Shown here piece by piece: positions 8,831 through 18,534 of a DNA stretch of 64,000 nt (position 1 is the stretch's first letter; each line of letters opens with the position of its first letter). A program made the position numbers and the translations under genes. The notes beneath the pieces are model-generated. The model searched no databases. It had not been told where the DNA came from and worked only from the letters and a program-made list of their open reading frames with translations. The DNA is taken from positions 682,001 to 746,000 of the forward strand of contig JAJNPV010000037.1 of NCBI GenBank assembly GCA_021155195.1, given 5' to 3'. Origin of the DNA: Ohtaekwangia sp. GTDB taxonomy: Bacteria > Bacteroidota > Bacteroidia > Cytophagales > Cyclobacteriaceae.

Positions 8831-8908
8831 CAATTGACAGTGAACAGTTGACAATGTGGTGCTTAGTTAAAGCGAATATTGTCAACTGTTTTTTTGTCCT
8901 TGTCAATT
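8831..8908. repeat. Nested inverted repeat acting as bidirectional terminator
   Basis: The inner arms AACAGTTGACAAT (8843-8855) and ATTGTCAACTGTT (8878-8890) are a perfect 13-base inverted repeat. Outer arms CAATTGACA (8831-8839) and TGTCAATT (8901-8908) nest around them. A T-run follows the inner right arm (8889-8895). It lies between convergent genes, so it can end transcripts from both sides. The words ATTGACAG and AGTTGACA are near copies of each other, so direct and inverted copies coexist. Confidence 0.75.
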
Positions 8909-8927
8909 AGCGTGTTCTGCAAATAAC

Positions 8928-11888
8928 CTAATACTGCCCTCTATCAATAGCTCCATTCATTTGCAAGCTGGCTACTAACCGGTTATAGGCATCTTCATAC
9001 TTTTTGCCCAATTCCATTTCACCATTTTCGTAAAGTGTGCGCTGAAGGAAGCTGAGGATGAAAATATTTCTTCTAAGTTCCTGCGAAAGCCCAGCATTTT
9101 CTTCAATTAAATAAGTTGCCATTTCATCGGCCCGATCGCCAAGCAGTTTAGCAATCTCAATGGCTTTCTCCGTTTGGCCTAGTTGAAATAACAGATCGAC
9201 AGTGGTGGATAAGGTATGATCGTAAGGAACTACTCGATCCGGCATTTTGGTTAGTGAGAACTCAATCACCTTATTGGCCTTTTCCATCTGACCTTCGTCA
9301 ATCAGAGCTTCCGCTAAAGAGTTGAGCGAACTGCGTTGATTTAAAACAAAGCCGCGATAGTCTTCTGAGAAGTAAACGCTCTCGTCATCCAGCCCGCTGT
9401 ACTTGAATTTGTTAATCATATTGTCATATGACTTTTCAGTGTCAACCAAATAATCGCGATCCTTGCGCGGATTGCGAACGGGAAGTATACGATAGGCATT
9501 TCCTTCCTGCACAGCATACGGACTGAGATCAATATTAATTTGCGATAACGAGGTGTTGTTAAAATAGATTGGCCGCTCCCAATTATTGGTTACCAGAAAA
9601 TCTAAAATAGCAAGATCTTTTTTCTCGAGGGCGCCTTTCGTCAAACGGATTTGCATCTGATCGACCATTAAACTGTCTAACCTTTCAGGAATGATGCCTC
9701 GTGCGCGTAAGTCTGCTTTATCGATGTTGAGTGTAAAGATTCGGCTAGGCACAACATTACGATCACCATCACGCAGTTGGGCATATTCTTTTGAAAGTAA
9801 GTTGATGTATTCCTTGGCATCAATACTTTTTAATTTGAAATCGGCAAAGGGTAAATAGTCATTAGGTCCACCCTGGCGATAATCCTTCTGCGAAAGCGTA
9901 TAAGGAATCGGCTTAGACTCGTATGCCTGGCGTGTTGTTTGATCAATGTACCAATCGGTGTTGTAGTAACTCAACACCACCGCCCGCATATCCGTGCGAA
10001 TGCCCTCCACTTCTTGAGCATACCAGAGCGGGAAAGTATCATTATCACCACCTGTGTAAATAACTGCCTGTGGCCCGCACGAGTTTAAATAGTTAGAAGC
10101 TGAATCCACAGAGAAGAATCGGTTATGGCGATTGTGATCGTCCCAGCCTTGTGCAGCCATTAATGTGGGAGCAGATAGTCCAATCAATGTTGCTACAATA
10201 GCAGAAGTTTTTCCGTTTTTAAGAATGGAGTTTATGCCTTCAAAGATTCCTATTACAGCCAAGCCAATCCAAAAAGCAAAAGCATAATAGGAGCCCGCAT
10301 AAATATAATCGCGTTCACGAGGTTCGGTGGGTGGAGAATTTAAATAGAGTACAATAGCAACACCAAGCATCACAAACAGCAAAAAAACTACTGAGAAATT
10401 CTTTGTGTCTTTAACCAACTGAAAAAACATACCTAAAAAGCCAAGTACAAATGGGATCATGAAAAAATTATTTCGACCAGCATTAGTGGCAAGTGCTTGG
10501 GGCACCTTCCTAAATGCATCGAATGGACTCAACCAACCTGCACCTTGTTCGTCACTTTCGCGGCCAGCAAAATTCCAGAGAAAATAACGGCCATACATAA
10601 AACCAATCTGGTGCCTGAACATGAAATATAAGTTTTGGCCGAAGGATGGTTTCTCACCTTCCTGCAAATTTAAAATGCTTCGATAGGTGGCAGCATGATC
10701 GCTATTCCAGGCTCGGGGTAAAATGGTTTCCTGACCAGGTTCATACACGTAAGAAAATTTACGATCAGCGATCTCATACTTATCTTTTCCTTTTGTGTAA
10801 ACCGGTGCTCCATACTCTACATCAACAGGGCGGGCCGTAAAATACGGTCCGTATAATAACGGACGGCTACCGTATTGTTCGCGCTTCAGGTACCGGATAA
10901 AACTCATCACATCTTTAGGCGCATTTTCATTGATGAGTGTATCATAGTTTGATCGAATGATTACAGTTGTGTAGGAGGCGTAGCCTATCAAAATAAATGT
11001 GGTAGCCAGGATAAATGTATTTAAAACCGGCTTGTTATTCTTTTGCGTGTAATAGATCCCATAAATTAAAGCAGCAATCAGTATCAGGAAAAAGATCAAC
11101 GCCCCCGATCCAAAAAACAAACCTAATGTGTTAACAAAGAACACTTCGAAGAGACCGGCAATGGTTGGTAAGCCGGGCACAATAAAATCGTTGATAAACA
11201 AAACAAGACCACCACTGAGGCCAAGGGCTGCAATAATACCCCATGTAGTTGGCTTAAATTTCTTGAAATAGTAAATCAAACCTAATGCAGGTAATGCAAC
11301 CAGGTTTAGCAAGTGAACCCCAATGGAAAGCCCTACCATGTAAGCCATTAACAAAAGCCAACGATTTGCTTTGCTTTCATCTTCAATCACATCCCACTTT
11401 AAAATTCCCCACACCACAAATGCAGTGAAGAAAGATGACATGGCATATACTTCAGCTTCAACAGCCGAAAACCAAAACGAATCAGAAAATGTGTAAGCCA
11501 ATGAGCCTACAAGGCCAGCACCCATCAACACCCAAATGTTGGTTTCTGTAAGATCAGCATCTTTGGTAATGCCCATCATTTTGCGACCGAATAAGGTGAT
11601 AGACCAAAACAAAAATAAGATGGTGAATGCGCTTGCGAGCACACTCATGAAATTGATCCAGTAAGCAACGCGTGTAACATCACCTAAAGCGAGGAATGAA
11701 AAAATGCGGCCCATCAATAAAAACAATGGCGCACCGGGCGGATGTGGAACCTGAAGTTTATATGAAACCGCTATGAATTCCCCACAATCCCAATAGCTGG
11801 CGGTTTCTTCCATGGTGAGCCAGTAAGTAATAAGTGCCACCAAAAATGCCAGCCAACCCGTAATGTTATTCGCTTTTTGAAAATTCAT
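8928..11888 (-). CDS. DUF2723 protein, O-mannosyltransferase-like membrane enzyme
   Basis: A 986-residue polytopic membrane protein. The N-terminal half has at least ten hydrophobic segments. The conserved DUF2723 block near residues 25-62 reads TEETASYWDCGEFIAV and then VPHPPGAPLFLLMGR. The C-terminal 350 residues are soluble, with TPR-like helices near the end. The family belongs to GT-C-type glycosyltransferases and is related to the TMEM260 protein O-mannosyltransferases. In Bacteroidota it is a good candidate for a step of general protein O-glycosylation in the periplasm. The acceptor and donor cannot be read from the sequence. Confidence 0.88.
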   Translation of the reverse strand: MNFQKANNITGWLAFLVALITYWLTMEETASYWDCGEFIAVSYKLQVPHPPGAPLFLLMGRIFSFLALGDVTRVAYWINFMSVLASAFTILFLFWSITLFGRKMMGITKDADLTETNIWVLMGAGLVGSLAYTFSDSFWFSAVEAEVYAMSSFFTAFVVWGILKWDVIEDESKANRWLLLMAYMVGLSIGVHLLNLVALPALGLIYYFKKFKPTTWGIIAALGLSGGLVLFINDFIVPGLPTIAGLFEVFFVNTLGLFFGSGALIFFLILIAALIYGIYYTQKNNKPVLNTFILATTFILIGYASYTTVIIRSNYDTLINENAPKDVMSFIRYLKREQYGSRPLLYGPYFTARPVDVEYGAPVYTKGKDKYEIADRKFSYVYEPGQETILPRAWNSDHAATYRSILNLQEGEKPSFGQNLYFMFRHQIGFMYGRYFLWNFAGRESDEQGAGWLSPFDAFRKVPQALATNAGRNNFFMIPFVLGFLGMFFQLVKDTKNFSVVFLLFVMLGVAIVLYLNSPPTEPRERDYIYAGSYYAFAFWIGLAVIGIFEGINSILKNGKTSAIVATLIGLSAPTLMAAQGWDDHNRHNRFFSVDSASNYLNSCGPQAVIYTGGDNDTFPLWYAQEVEGIRTDMRAVVLSYYNTDWYIDQTTRQAYESKPIPYTLSQKDYRQGGPNDYLPFADFKLKSIDAKEYINLLSKEYAQLRDGDRNVVPSRIFTLNIDKADLRARGIIPERLDSLMVDQMQIRLTKGALEKKDLAILDFLVTNNWERPIYFNNTSLSQINIDLSPYAVQEGNAYRILPVRNPRKDRDYLVDTEKSYDNMINKFKYSGLDDESVYFSEDYRGFVLNQRSSLNSLAEALIDEGQMEKANKVIEFSLTKMPDRVVPYDHTLSTTVDLLFQLGQTEKAIEIAKLLGDRADEMATYLIEENAGLSQELRRNIFILSFLQRTLYENGEMELGKKYEDAYNRLVASLQMNGAIDRGQY

Positions 11889-12017
11889 GCCTTATTTCAT
11901 TGAAATTAGAGGGCGAAAATAGAGAAAAATAGTTTATTGGTAAGAATAAAAGTGCTCAGAACCTGTCTGTTGATTGATGATTTTACAGACGCTAAAGTTG
12001 AACAGTTCTTTCTTCAG

Positions 12018-12650
12018 TTATTTGTAAACTATGATGTAGAAGAGAAGCCACAATAAAAAAATCAGTATGTAGGAGGTTGAAACAATCCACCAGGCCGCTT
12101 GCTTATCTCGCTTAGCGTAATGGTGCACACCATTTACCAAAACAAGTATGTAAAAAATTTCAAAAATGCTGATCGCTTTAAGCGGATAGGCATATTGTTT
12201 TTGGATGGTTGTATAGTCAACCAGATTCATGAGTGAAAATGGATAGAATGCCTTGATCTGCGGAAGCGTAGGGTCTGTTTCAATAAACATGAACCAGCCG
12301 ATTTTCAAAAATTCGGGAAGCAGGAAAACAAACTCAGCGGCCATTACCACACTCCAGCATTGGCTAAAGGTGATGCGAAAGCCAAACATGAAGGATCCTA
12401 CCCAGATAACAAATCCGATAACGGTAAATTTCCATAGGTAGATCAAGGGAATGGAAAAGAATTGTAGCGCGCTAATAATCTTCAATACGGTACCTTCCGG
12501 TCTGTCCTGCAGGAACTCGAAGGCAGCTGTTTCCTGTTCAATGAATGAAATCTTAATGTATAGAAGAAGGAGCGTAAGGATGCAAAGAATAATAAAAGTT
12601 GGTACTTTATTAGTCGAAAAGAGAGAGGTACTTTCGATTTCGTTTGCCAT
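12018..12650 (-). CDS. Hypothetical membrane protein, 210 aa, five to six TM segments
   Basis: I cannot name the family with confidence. Five to six hydrophobic segments are visible (about residues 17-34, 60-80, 84-105, 138-160 and 185-208). The overall layout resembles YIP1-like membrane proteins found near cytoplasmic housekeeping genes in this phylum, but no diagnostic motif was found. It is transcribed divergently from the TPR protein gene; the 57-base gap must contain both promoters. Confidence 0.7.
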   Translation of the reverse strand: MANEIESTSLFSTNKVPTFIILCILTLLLLYIKISFIEQETAAFEFLQDRPEGTVLKIISALQFFSIPLIYLWKFTVIGFVIWVGSFMFGFRITFSQCWSVVMAAEFVFLLPEFLKIGWFMFIETDPTLPQIKAFYPFSLMNLVDYTTIQKQYAYPLKAISIFEIFYILVLVNGVHHYAKRDKQAAWWIVSTSYILIFLLWLLFYIIVYK

Positions 12651-12707
12651 CTTCGTTTTTTATTAGCGCGAAGGTAAGTTTTTGTTTAGTTGAAAAAGTA
12701 ACAGTGT

Positions 12708-13913
12708 GTGCGATTCTTTGCTCCGAAATTAATTCCCGTCATTCTAATTTTAGTAGCCTGCCTGATTTGTGAGCGATCATTCGCACAAGTCAAGAAAGAT
12801 ACTTCCATCGTCCTGATCAATAATATTGCTATGCAAATTGAGATCAGTGATGCGTTAAACGATCTCTACAATTTTAAGTTTGCCAAAGCTGAGCAGCAGT
12901 TTCGTTGGTTTAAGCAAAAATATAAATGGCATCCGTTGCCATATTTTTTGCTGGGATTGAGCGAATGGTGGAAGATTATGCCAAATACCAAAGAAACAAA
13001 ATACGATGACCGATTCATTGCCTACATGGATAGCTCCATTATGGTAGCTGAAAATCTTTATAAGAAGGTGCCGGAATATAAAATTGAGGCAGCCTTCTTT
13101 TTGGCAGCCGCTCACGGTTTTAAAGGAAGATTATACTCAGACGAAGAACGGAAGAATTGGCGCAAGGCTGCTGTAGAGGGAAAGTCGGCCCTGAATTACA
13201 TGGAGGTTTGCAGGGAGAAGGATTATCTTAGCCCCGAGTTGCTATTTGGCGATGGACTTTACAATTATTTTTCGGTTTGGGTTCCGGAAAATTATGCGTC
13301 CCTAAAGCCTATCATGTGGTTTTTTAGAAAAGGCGATAAACAGCTTGGCTTGCAACAACTCAAAGAAGTTTCGTACAACGCATTTTATACCCGCACCGAG
13401 GCTATGGTGTGGCTCATGCGGATTTTAAATAGCTATGAGAACGATCAGGTTCGGGCTTTTCAAATTGCAGAATACTTGCATCAAACCTATCCAGACAATC
13501 CATACTTTCATCGCTATTATGCACGAGTGCTCTATTCACGTGGATATTATCAAGAGTTAGAGACTCAATCCAAACAAATCATCTCTCGCATAGATAGTGC
13601 GCAACTTGGATATGAGGCAACCAGTGGCCGCTACGCTGCTTTTTTTCTTGGACAACTTTATGAGAATCAACGAAAGCTTGATGAATCAAAAAAATACTAT
13701 ACGTTAGCGGTGAAGTATGCCGAAGAGATTGGCGCAACAGAATCGGGCTATTATTTATTTTCATTGATCGCGCTTGGCGAGATCAACGAAAAGCAAGGAA
13801 ACAAGGCTGAGGCAAAGAGATACTTTCAGGAAGTAAAGAAAAAGGCAGGCCGAAAGGATGAGGCTTATAAGGATGCTAAAAAGCGACTAAAGAATTTGGA
13901 GAAGGGAGATTGA
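12708..13913 (+). CDS. Exported tetratricopeptide-repeat protein
   Basis: A 401-residue protein with an N-terminal signal peptide ending near FAQ (residue 27) and a helical body of TPR-like repeats. Clear ones are YPDNPYFHRYYARVLYSRGYY (around residues 264-284), SGRYAAFFLGQLYENQRKLDESKKYYTLAV (around 306-335) and YLFSLIALGEINEKQGNKAEAKRYF. The start used is a GTG at 12708, which gives a complete signal peptide. Such proteins act as scaffolds in the periplasm or at the outer membrane; the partner is unknown. It is followed 39 bases later by the membrane protein gene of the polysaccharide locus. Confidence 0.82.
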   Translation: MRFFAPKLIPVILILVACLICERSFAQVKKDTSIVLINNIAMQIEISDALNDLYNFKFAKAEQQFRWFKQKYKWHPLPYFLLGLSEWWKIMPNTKETKYDDRFIAYMDSSIMVAENLYKKVPEYKIEAAFFLAAAHGFKGRLYSDEERKNWRKAAVEGKSALNYMEVCREKDYLSPELLFGDGLYNYFSVWVPENYASLKPIMWFFRKGDKQLGLQQLKEVSYNAFYTRTEAMVWLMRILNSYENDQVRAFQIAEYLHQTYPDNPYFHRYYARVLYSRGYYQELETQSKQIISRIDSAQLGYEATSGRYAAFFLGQLYENQRKLDESKKYYTLAVKYAEEIGATESGYYLFSLIALGEINEKQGNKAEAKRYFQEVKKKAGRKDEAYKDAKKRLKNLEKGD

Positions 13914-13952
13914 TTATTTTTTACCTTTAACGCATGAACCTTAATTCTTAAA

Positions 13953-15284
13953 GTGGAGCTGCGCGATTTTATTGTTACGCCTATTTTGTTAATTATTATT
14001 TGTATAGGTGCTTATTTAGCGAGGCCTTATTTCACTGATCCAACAACTAAAAAATATTTTTTCCCAGCCTTAATTGTAAAACTTATAGCTGCATTGGCTT
14101 TGGGTTTTTTGTACCAATTCTACTATGATGGGGGAGATACTTACAATTACCATACGCACGGAAGTCGTCATATTTGGGAGGCTTTTATGGACTCTCCGTT
14201 AAAGGGAGTTACATTACTTTTTTCTAATGGGAACTATTCTCCAGGCATTTATCAGTATGCTTCAAAGATTGTATTCTTTCAAGATCCTGCTTCGTACTTC
14301 GTTGTTCAGGTGGCTGCTGTGTTTGACCTAATTACATTCTCCACATATTCAGCAACGGCACTTTTATTCTCGGTAATTTCTTTTGCAGGTGGGTGGGCAC
14401 TGTTTCTCGCATTTTATGATAGATATCCTGAACTTCATAAATGGCAGGCCTTTGCGACTCTATTTATTCCTTCAGCCGTTTTTTGGGGTTCAGGCCTAAT
14501 GAAAGACACGCTCACATTTTCAAGCATTGGGTTTCTTACGTACTCACTGAGCTATCTTTTCTTTCGTAAAAGATTTTCTTTCATGGTTTTGGCGCTTATG
14601 ATTTTAAGTATTTGGGTCTTGTTCTCTGTAAAGAAGTATATTTTACTATGTTTTATGCCAGCGGCTATCCTTTGGGTGTATGCCAATCGACTAGCAAGAA
14701 TTAGATCGAAGGTATTGAAGGTGTTGATAACCCCTTTTGCGGCATTATTATTAATTGCTTCTGGCTATTACTCGATTATTCTTATTGGCGAAGATGACTC
14801 TCGATATTCACTAAATAGACTCGCACTAACAGCAAGAATTACCGCATATGATATAGGATTTTATAGTGGCCGGGATGCGGGTAGTGGATATAGTTTGGGG
14901 GAACTTGATGGGACCTTTAAAGGTATGATGTCCAAAGCTCCTGAGGCGATTAATGTTTCTCTTTTTAGACCCTATATTTGGGAAGTTCGTAATCCACTAA
15001 TGTTCCTCTCTGCATTTGAAAGCCTCGTACTGATTGTATTGACTGTCTACGCAATAGTTAGTAAGCGCCTATTATTTTTTAGAGCGCTGGGTGATCCAAC
15101 TGTTATTTTTTGCCTGGCCTTTAGTTTAACCTTTGCTTTTGCTGTGGGTGTATCTACTTTTAATTTTGGAACGTTGGCTCGCTATAAAATTCCGTTACTT
15201 CCATTTTATGTGTTAGCAATAGGAAACATCCTACTTTATTCAAATAATGAGAGGAAATTGGCTGTGTTGGATGAAACAGAGTAA
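13953..15284 (+). CDS. Polytopic membrane protein of the polysaccharide locus (polymerase or GT-C like)
   Basis: A 443-residue membrane protein with about ten transmembrane segments, starting from a GTG (MELRDFIVTP). An extracytoplasmic loop after TM2 holds YYDGGDTYNYHTHGSRHIW, and a later segment reads VFWGSGLMKDTLTFSSIGFL. The topology and the position beside a flippase and glycosyltransferases suggest a Wzy-like polymerase or a lipid-linked sugar transferase. The family itself is not one I can name. Its last 49 bases overlap the end of the convergent glycosyltransferase gene. Confidence 0.72.
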   Translation: MELRDFIVTPILLIIICIGAYLARPYFTDPTTKKYFFPALIVKLIAALALGFLYQFYYDGGDTYNYHTHGSRHIWEAFMDSPLKGVTLLFSNGNYSPGIYQYASKIVFFQDPASYFVVQVAAVFDLITFSTYSATALLFSVISFAGGWALFLAFYDRYPELHKWQAFATLFIPSAVFWGSGLMKDTLTFSSIGFLTYSLSYLFFRKRFSFMVLALMILSIWVLFSVKKYILLCFMPAAILWVYANRLARIRSKVLKVLITPFAALLLIASGYYSIILIGEDDSRYSLNRLALTARITAYDIGFYSGRDAGSGYSLGELDGTFKGMMSKAPEAINVSLFRPYIWEVRNPLMFLSAFESLVLIVLTVYAIVSKRLLFFRALGDPTVIFCLAFSLTFAFAVGVSTFNFGTLARYKIPLLPFYVLAIGNILLYSNNERKLAVLDETE

Positions 15285-16312
15285 GAACCGATCACTTTTT
15301 GTCTGCCAGCTATTCCCATGCTTGTTCTTAACGCTGGATTGATAATGAGCTGGCTCAAATAATTATACCATTCAAGGTCAGTCGCTGCAAGATATCCGCT
15401 AATCGTGTGATCAATGATTTCTGGGTTAACACCAACAGGAGATGCTATTGCCGGTATTTTCAAAGCCATGTATTGCAACGCTTTAAATCCACATTTCCCT
15501 TTCGCCCATTCATCATTGGGCAGTGGCATAATTCCAATGTCGATGGCAAGCAGGTCTTCAATTTCTGTGTGCGGATTCCATTTTAAGAAGGAGAGTCTTT
15601 CTAACTTTATAAGGGGCTGCTGATCTGCAATGATCAGGAAAGACACAAAAGGGAACTGTTGCTCAATTTTTTTTAAAACAGGTTCAATCAGGTTCAAATA
15701 CTTTAGCGTTGAGTGTGAGCCTGTCCACCCAATAACAACCTGCCCGGCCTGTTTTGAAATTTTATGCAGGTCGGGGTTGTGCCAGTGCTCACAATCTAAT
15801 GTGGTGGGATTATAGATTACCTGGCTGTTGTATTGTTTTGCATAATCTTGCAGGTAATGATTACCGCAGCTTACTTTATAACTTAACCGACAAATGGTTT
15901 TTACTTTTTGTCTCCATTTAAGTAACCGCATAAGATTGTTTTCATCGTGTAGGTCGGTTAACCAAATAGCATCATCGAAATCATAGATAATTTTTTTTCG
16001 CCAGATTTGACTGATAATCCATTCAAAAACAGGTGCGCCAATTGGACTTGCTTCCCTGTGAATGAAAACAAAATCTATTTGTGCAAGCTTACATATAAGT
16101 ACCAAGCGATTCCAAAAGGCAACCACTACAAACCGAATTTTTAACAACCTGTTTTTAGGTTGAAATAACTGCGTGTATTGATAATCTTTTAAAAATGAAT
16201 GTATAATCAGGATATAGCCAGCCTTTCGAAGCATCGGAAAGTATTGCTCGAAACGAAATCGTTGGGAGGGAGCCTGATCCTGGGGATAAGGTATTAAGAA
16301 AAGAATTTTCAT
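15236..16312 (-). CDS. Glycosyltransferase, GT4-like
   Basis: A 358-residue GT-B-fold enzyme. The N-terminal Rossmann half begins MKILFLIPYPQDQAPSQRF and contains IIYDFDDAIW, a motif typical of this glycosyltransferase subgroup. The C-terminal half has GWTGSHSTLKYL, DIGIMPLPNDEWAKGKCGFK and ALQYMALKIPAIASPVGVNPE, the nucleotide-sugar binding part with the E-x7-E-like region degenerate. It is cytoplasmic and adds a sugar to the growing polysaccharide. It is the only locus gene on the minus strand and shares 49 bases with the convergent membrane protein gene. Confidence 0.88.
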   Translation of the reverse strand: MKILFLIPYPQDQAPSQRFRFEQYFPMLRKAGYILIIHSFLKDYQYTQLFQPKNRLLKIRFVVVAFWNRLVLICKLAQIDFVFIHREASPIGAPVFEWIISQIWRKKIIYDFDDAIWLTDLHDENNLMRLLKWRQKVKTICRLSYKVSCGNHYLQDYAKQYNSQVIYNPTTLDCEHWHNPDLHKISKQAGQVVIGWTGSHSTLKYLNLIEPVLKKIEQQFPFVSFLIIADQQPLIKLERLSFLKWNPHTEIEDLLAIDIGIMPLPNDEWAKGKCGFKALQYMALKIPAIASPVGVNPEIIDHTISGYLAATDLEWYNYLSQLIINPALRTSMGIAGRQKVIGSYSVSSNTANFLSLFE

Positions 16313-16449
16313 ATTAACTTTGGCAAAAATGGGTAATAAATCCCAAACCTACTTTCCGTAAATGTCTTATACTTTTAATTCCCTCTCCTTGAATTTACAA
16401 TTCAGAAAAGCTAAACAACCTCCCTCTTCGCTGGTTACAACTTAAAAAG

Positions 16450-17823
16450 ATGCTCAACCAAGTACTTCAGCACATTGAGGATTTTAGTAAGGGTTTTAGG
16501 ACAAAAGGATCTTTTACTCAAAACTTAACTATCACCTTTTCAGGGAATGCAATTGCTCTTGTTATTGGATTTGCATTCACTCCTTTTATAGCACGTATAT
16601 ACGGGCCTGAAGCGTATGGTGTGTTTGCATTGTTTCTTGCAGTGTCAAGCAATCTTTCGCCTCTCGCAACCTTTCAGTTTCCATCTGGCTACGTTGCAGC
16701 CAGCACGGATGAGGAATTTTATCGGATTGTTAAGATTACTCTCATCGTTCTGTTATTCACTACGGCTATTTATATAATTACTATATTCTTTTGGAGCAAC
16801 TACTTAATGGAATCTTTCCATGTTTCTGAATTAAGACCATTTATTTTTTGGATGCCTATATACTTCTTTTTAATGGGGCTGGACTATATTTTATTAGGCT
16901 GGAATATTCGGGTGAAGGAGTTTAAACGAGCCGCAATTGGTAAAACGGTCTCAACAATTATTAGTAAGGGATCGACTATTGCTTTTGGGTTGTTATTACA
17001 ACCAACTGCTATCGGAATAATTATTGGAAATCTCTTAAGCTACCCGGTTGAAAGTATAACCAAAGCAGGACTACTCATACGAAGCAGAGTAGTTTATATC
17101 TTTGAACCCTCAACTTGGGTGGAGCTAAAGGAAACATTTTTAAGATTCAAGAACTATCCACTTTATTTAACCCCAGGCTTATTTATCACAAATTTGGGGA
17201 GTCAATTACCGGTATATTATTTCTCAATGACTTTTAACCAGGCAACTGTTGGTTTATTTGCCTTGGCTAATAGTATGGTAAACATTCCGCTTTCGCTGAT
17301 AATAAATTCTTCTACAACCGTATTTTTACAAAAGGCAGCAGAAACCATTCAAGATTCTAAGGCAAATCTGAAAGATCTGGTCCGGTCACTTCATCAAAGA
17401 CTTTTTTATATCAGTTTCATTCCGATCAGCATTTTAGCATTTACAAGCGAATGGATTTTCAACATCATTTTTGGATCGAATTGGGCTCAGTCTGGCGTAT
17501 TTGCATCCTTTTTGTGCATCGGGGTTGTTTTTAATGTGTCATATAGCCCCCTCTCAGTTTTATTCCGGCTTTTGCACAAGGAGAAAATCAATTTTTACAT
17601 TACTATTTCGTCAATGGGATTGAAATTTTTTGGCCTTTGGATTGGGTTTTACTTTAACAACATCCTTTGGTCTGTTATGGGATATAGTATTGCAAATTCA
17701 GTTTCATACTTATTTTCCTTGTCAATTATTTTTCGACTGGTTAACCTTTCGCGGTGGATTTTAATAAAGCATGCAGTATTAATGGCACTTTTAATACTTG
17801 GTATTTTACTATTTAATAAGTAA
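16450..17823 (+). CDS. Oligosaccharide flippase (Wzx-type)
   Basis: A 457-residue protein of the MOP superfamily with 12 or more predicted transmembrane segments. The N-terminus reads GSFTQNLTITFSGNAIALVI and then GFAFTPFIARIYGPEAYGVFAL, the standard opening of PST/Wzx flippases. It would move undecaprenyl-linked repeat units across the inner membrane. It heads a run of nine co-directional genes (16450-25373) with gaps of a few bases to about 50 bases or overlaps, and is therefore probably the first gene of the polysaccharide operon. The 137 bases before it are AT-rich; I saw no clear consensus promoter there. Confidence 0.92.
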   Translation: MLNQVLQHIEDFSKGFRTKGSFTQNLTITFSGNAIALVIGFAFTPFIARIYGPEAYGVFALFLAVSSNLSPLATFQFPSGYVAASTDEEFYRIVKITLIVLLFTTAIYIITIFFWSNYLMESFHVSELRPFIFWMPIYFFLMGLDYILLGWNIRVKEFKRAAIGKTVSTIISKGSTIAFGLLLQPTAIGIIIGNLLSYPVESITKAGLLIRSRVVYIFEPSTWVELKETFLRFKNYPLYLTPGLFITNLGSQLPVYYFSMTFNQATVGLFALANSMVNIPLSLIINSSTTVFLQKAAETIQDSKANLKDLVRSLHQRLFYISFIPISILAFTSEWIFNIIFGSNWAQSGVFASFLCIGVVFNVSYSPLSVLFRLLHKEKINFYITISSMGLKFFGLWIGFYFNNILWSVMGYSIANSVSYLFSLSIIFRLVNLSRWILIKHAVLMALLILGILLFNK

Positions 17824-17826
17824 AAG

Positions 17827-18522
17827 ATGGATTCTGTGAGGTTTAAGATTAAAACGTTATTTGATAATTACTATAAATTATTTAAAGGTAGAATCGATAA
17901 ATTCTTCCGAAGGTTTTACAAGCACCAACATCAGTTAACCTCCACTACAGCATCCGATCGGTATCCTCAATTATTTAGTGAAACTGCTAGGATTTTTGGA
18001 GAGGCAAATCAGGAAAAAATTCTTTCTTTTGGGTGCTCTACTGGCGAAGAATGCTTTTCATTAAAGAAATATTTTCCTCGCGCCACTATTATTGGAGTAG
18101 ATATAAATAAGAGAAATCTTAAAAAAGCAATAAAAAAAAATAGTTATAACGATATAAGATTTTATCATAGCACGGGAGAAAATATTAAAAGAGAAGGAGG
18201 TTACAATTTAATTTTTTGTCTTTCGGTATTGTGCCGATGGGAAGATACCAAGTTTGTCCATAATTCGGAAAAACTTTACCCTTTTGAAAAATTTGAAGTG
18301 ACAGTAGAATCACTAGCAAGTACTCTGCTACCTAACGGACTACTTGTTATTTATAATAGTAATTTTCGCTTTGAGGATACGGCTACATTTATTGATCAAG
18401 GCTTTGAAATAATGGAATCACCTACTCTTTGCGACAGTGGATTTGTTTATAAGTTTGACAGAAACAATAACCGAATTACAGATACCCACGCATATTGTAT
18501 TTACCGTAAAAATCCAAGATAG
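17827..18522 (+). CDS. SAM-dependent methyltransferase (class I)
   Basis: A 231-residue protein. Motif I is ILSFGCSTGEECFSL (about residues 65-79), followed by the acidic motif IIGVDINKRNL. The GCSTGEE form recalls CheR-like methyltransferases, but the chemotaxis N-terminal domain is absent. In this position it more likely methylates a sugar of the surface polysaccharide. It starts three bases after the flippase stop. From here to about 25.4 kb the DNA is visibly richer in A and T than the flanking genes. Confidence 0.82.
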   Translation: MDSVRFKIKTLFDNYYKLFKGRIDKFFRRFYKHQHQLTSTTASDRYPQLFSETARIFGEANQEKILSFGCSTGEECFSLKKYFPRATIIGVDINKRNLKKAIKKNSYNDIRFYHSTGENIKREGGYNLIFCLSVLCRWEDTKFVHNSEKLYPFEKFEVTVESLASTLLPNGLLVIYNSNFRFEDTATFIDQGFEIMESPTLCDSGFVYKFDRNNNRITDTHAYCIYRKNPR

Positions 18523-18534
18523 GAAACTGCAATC

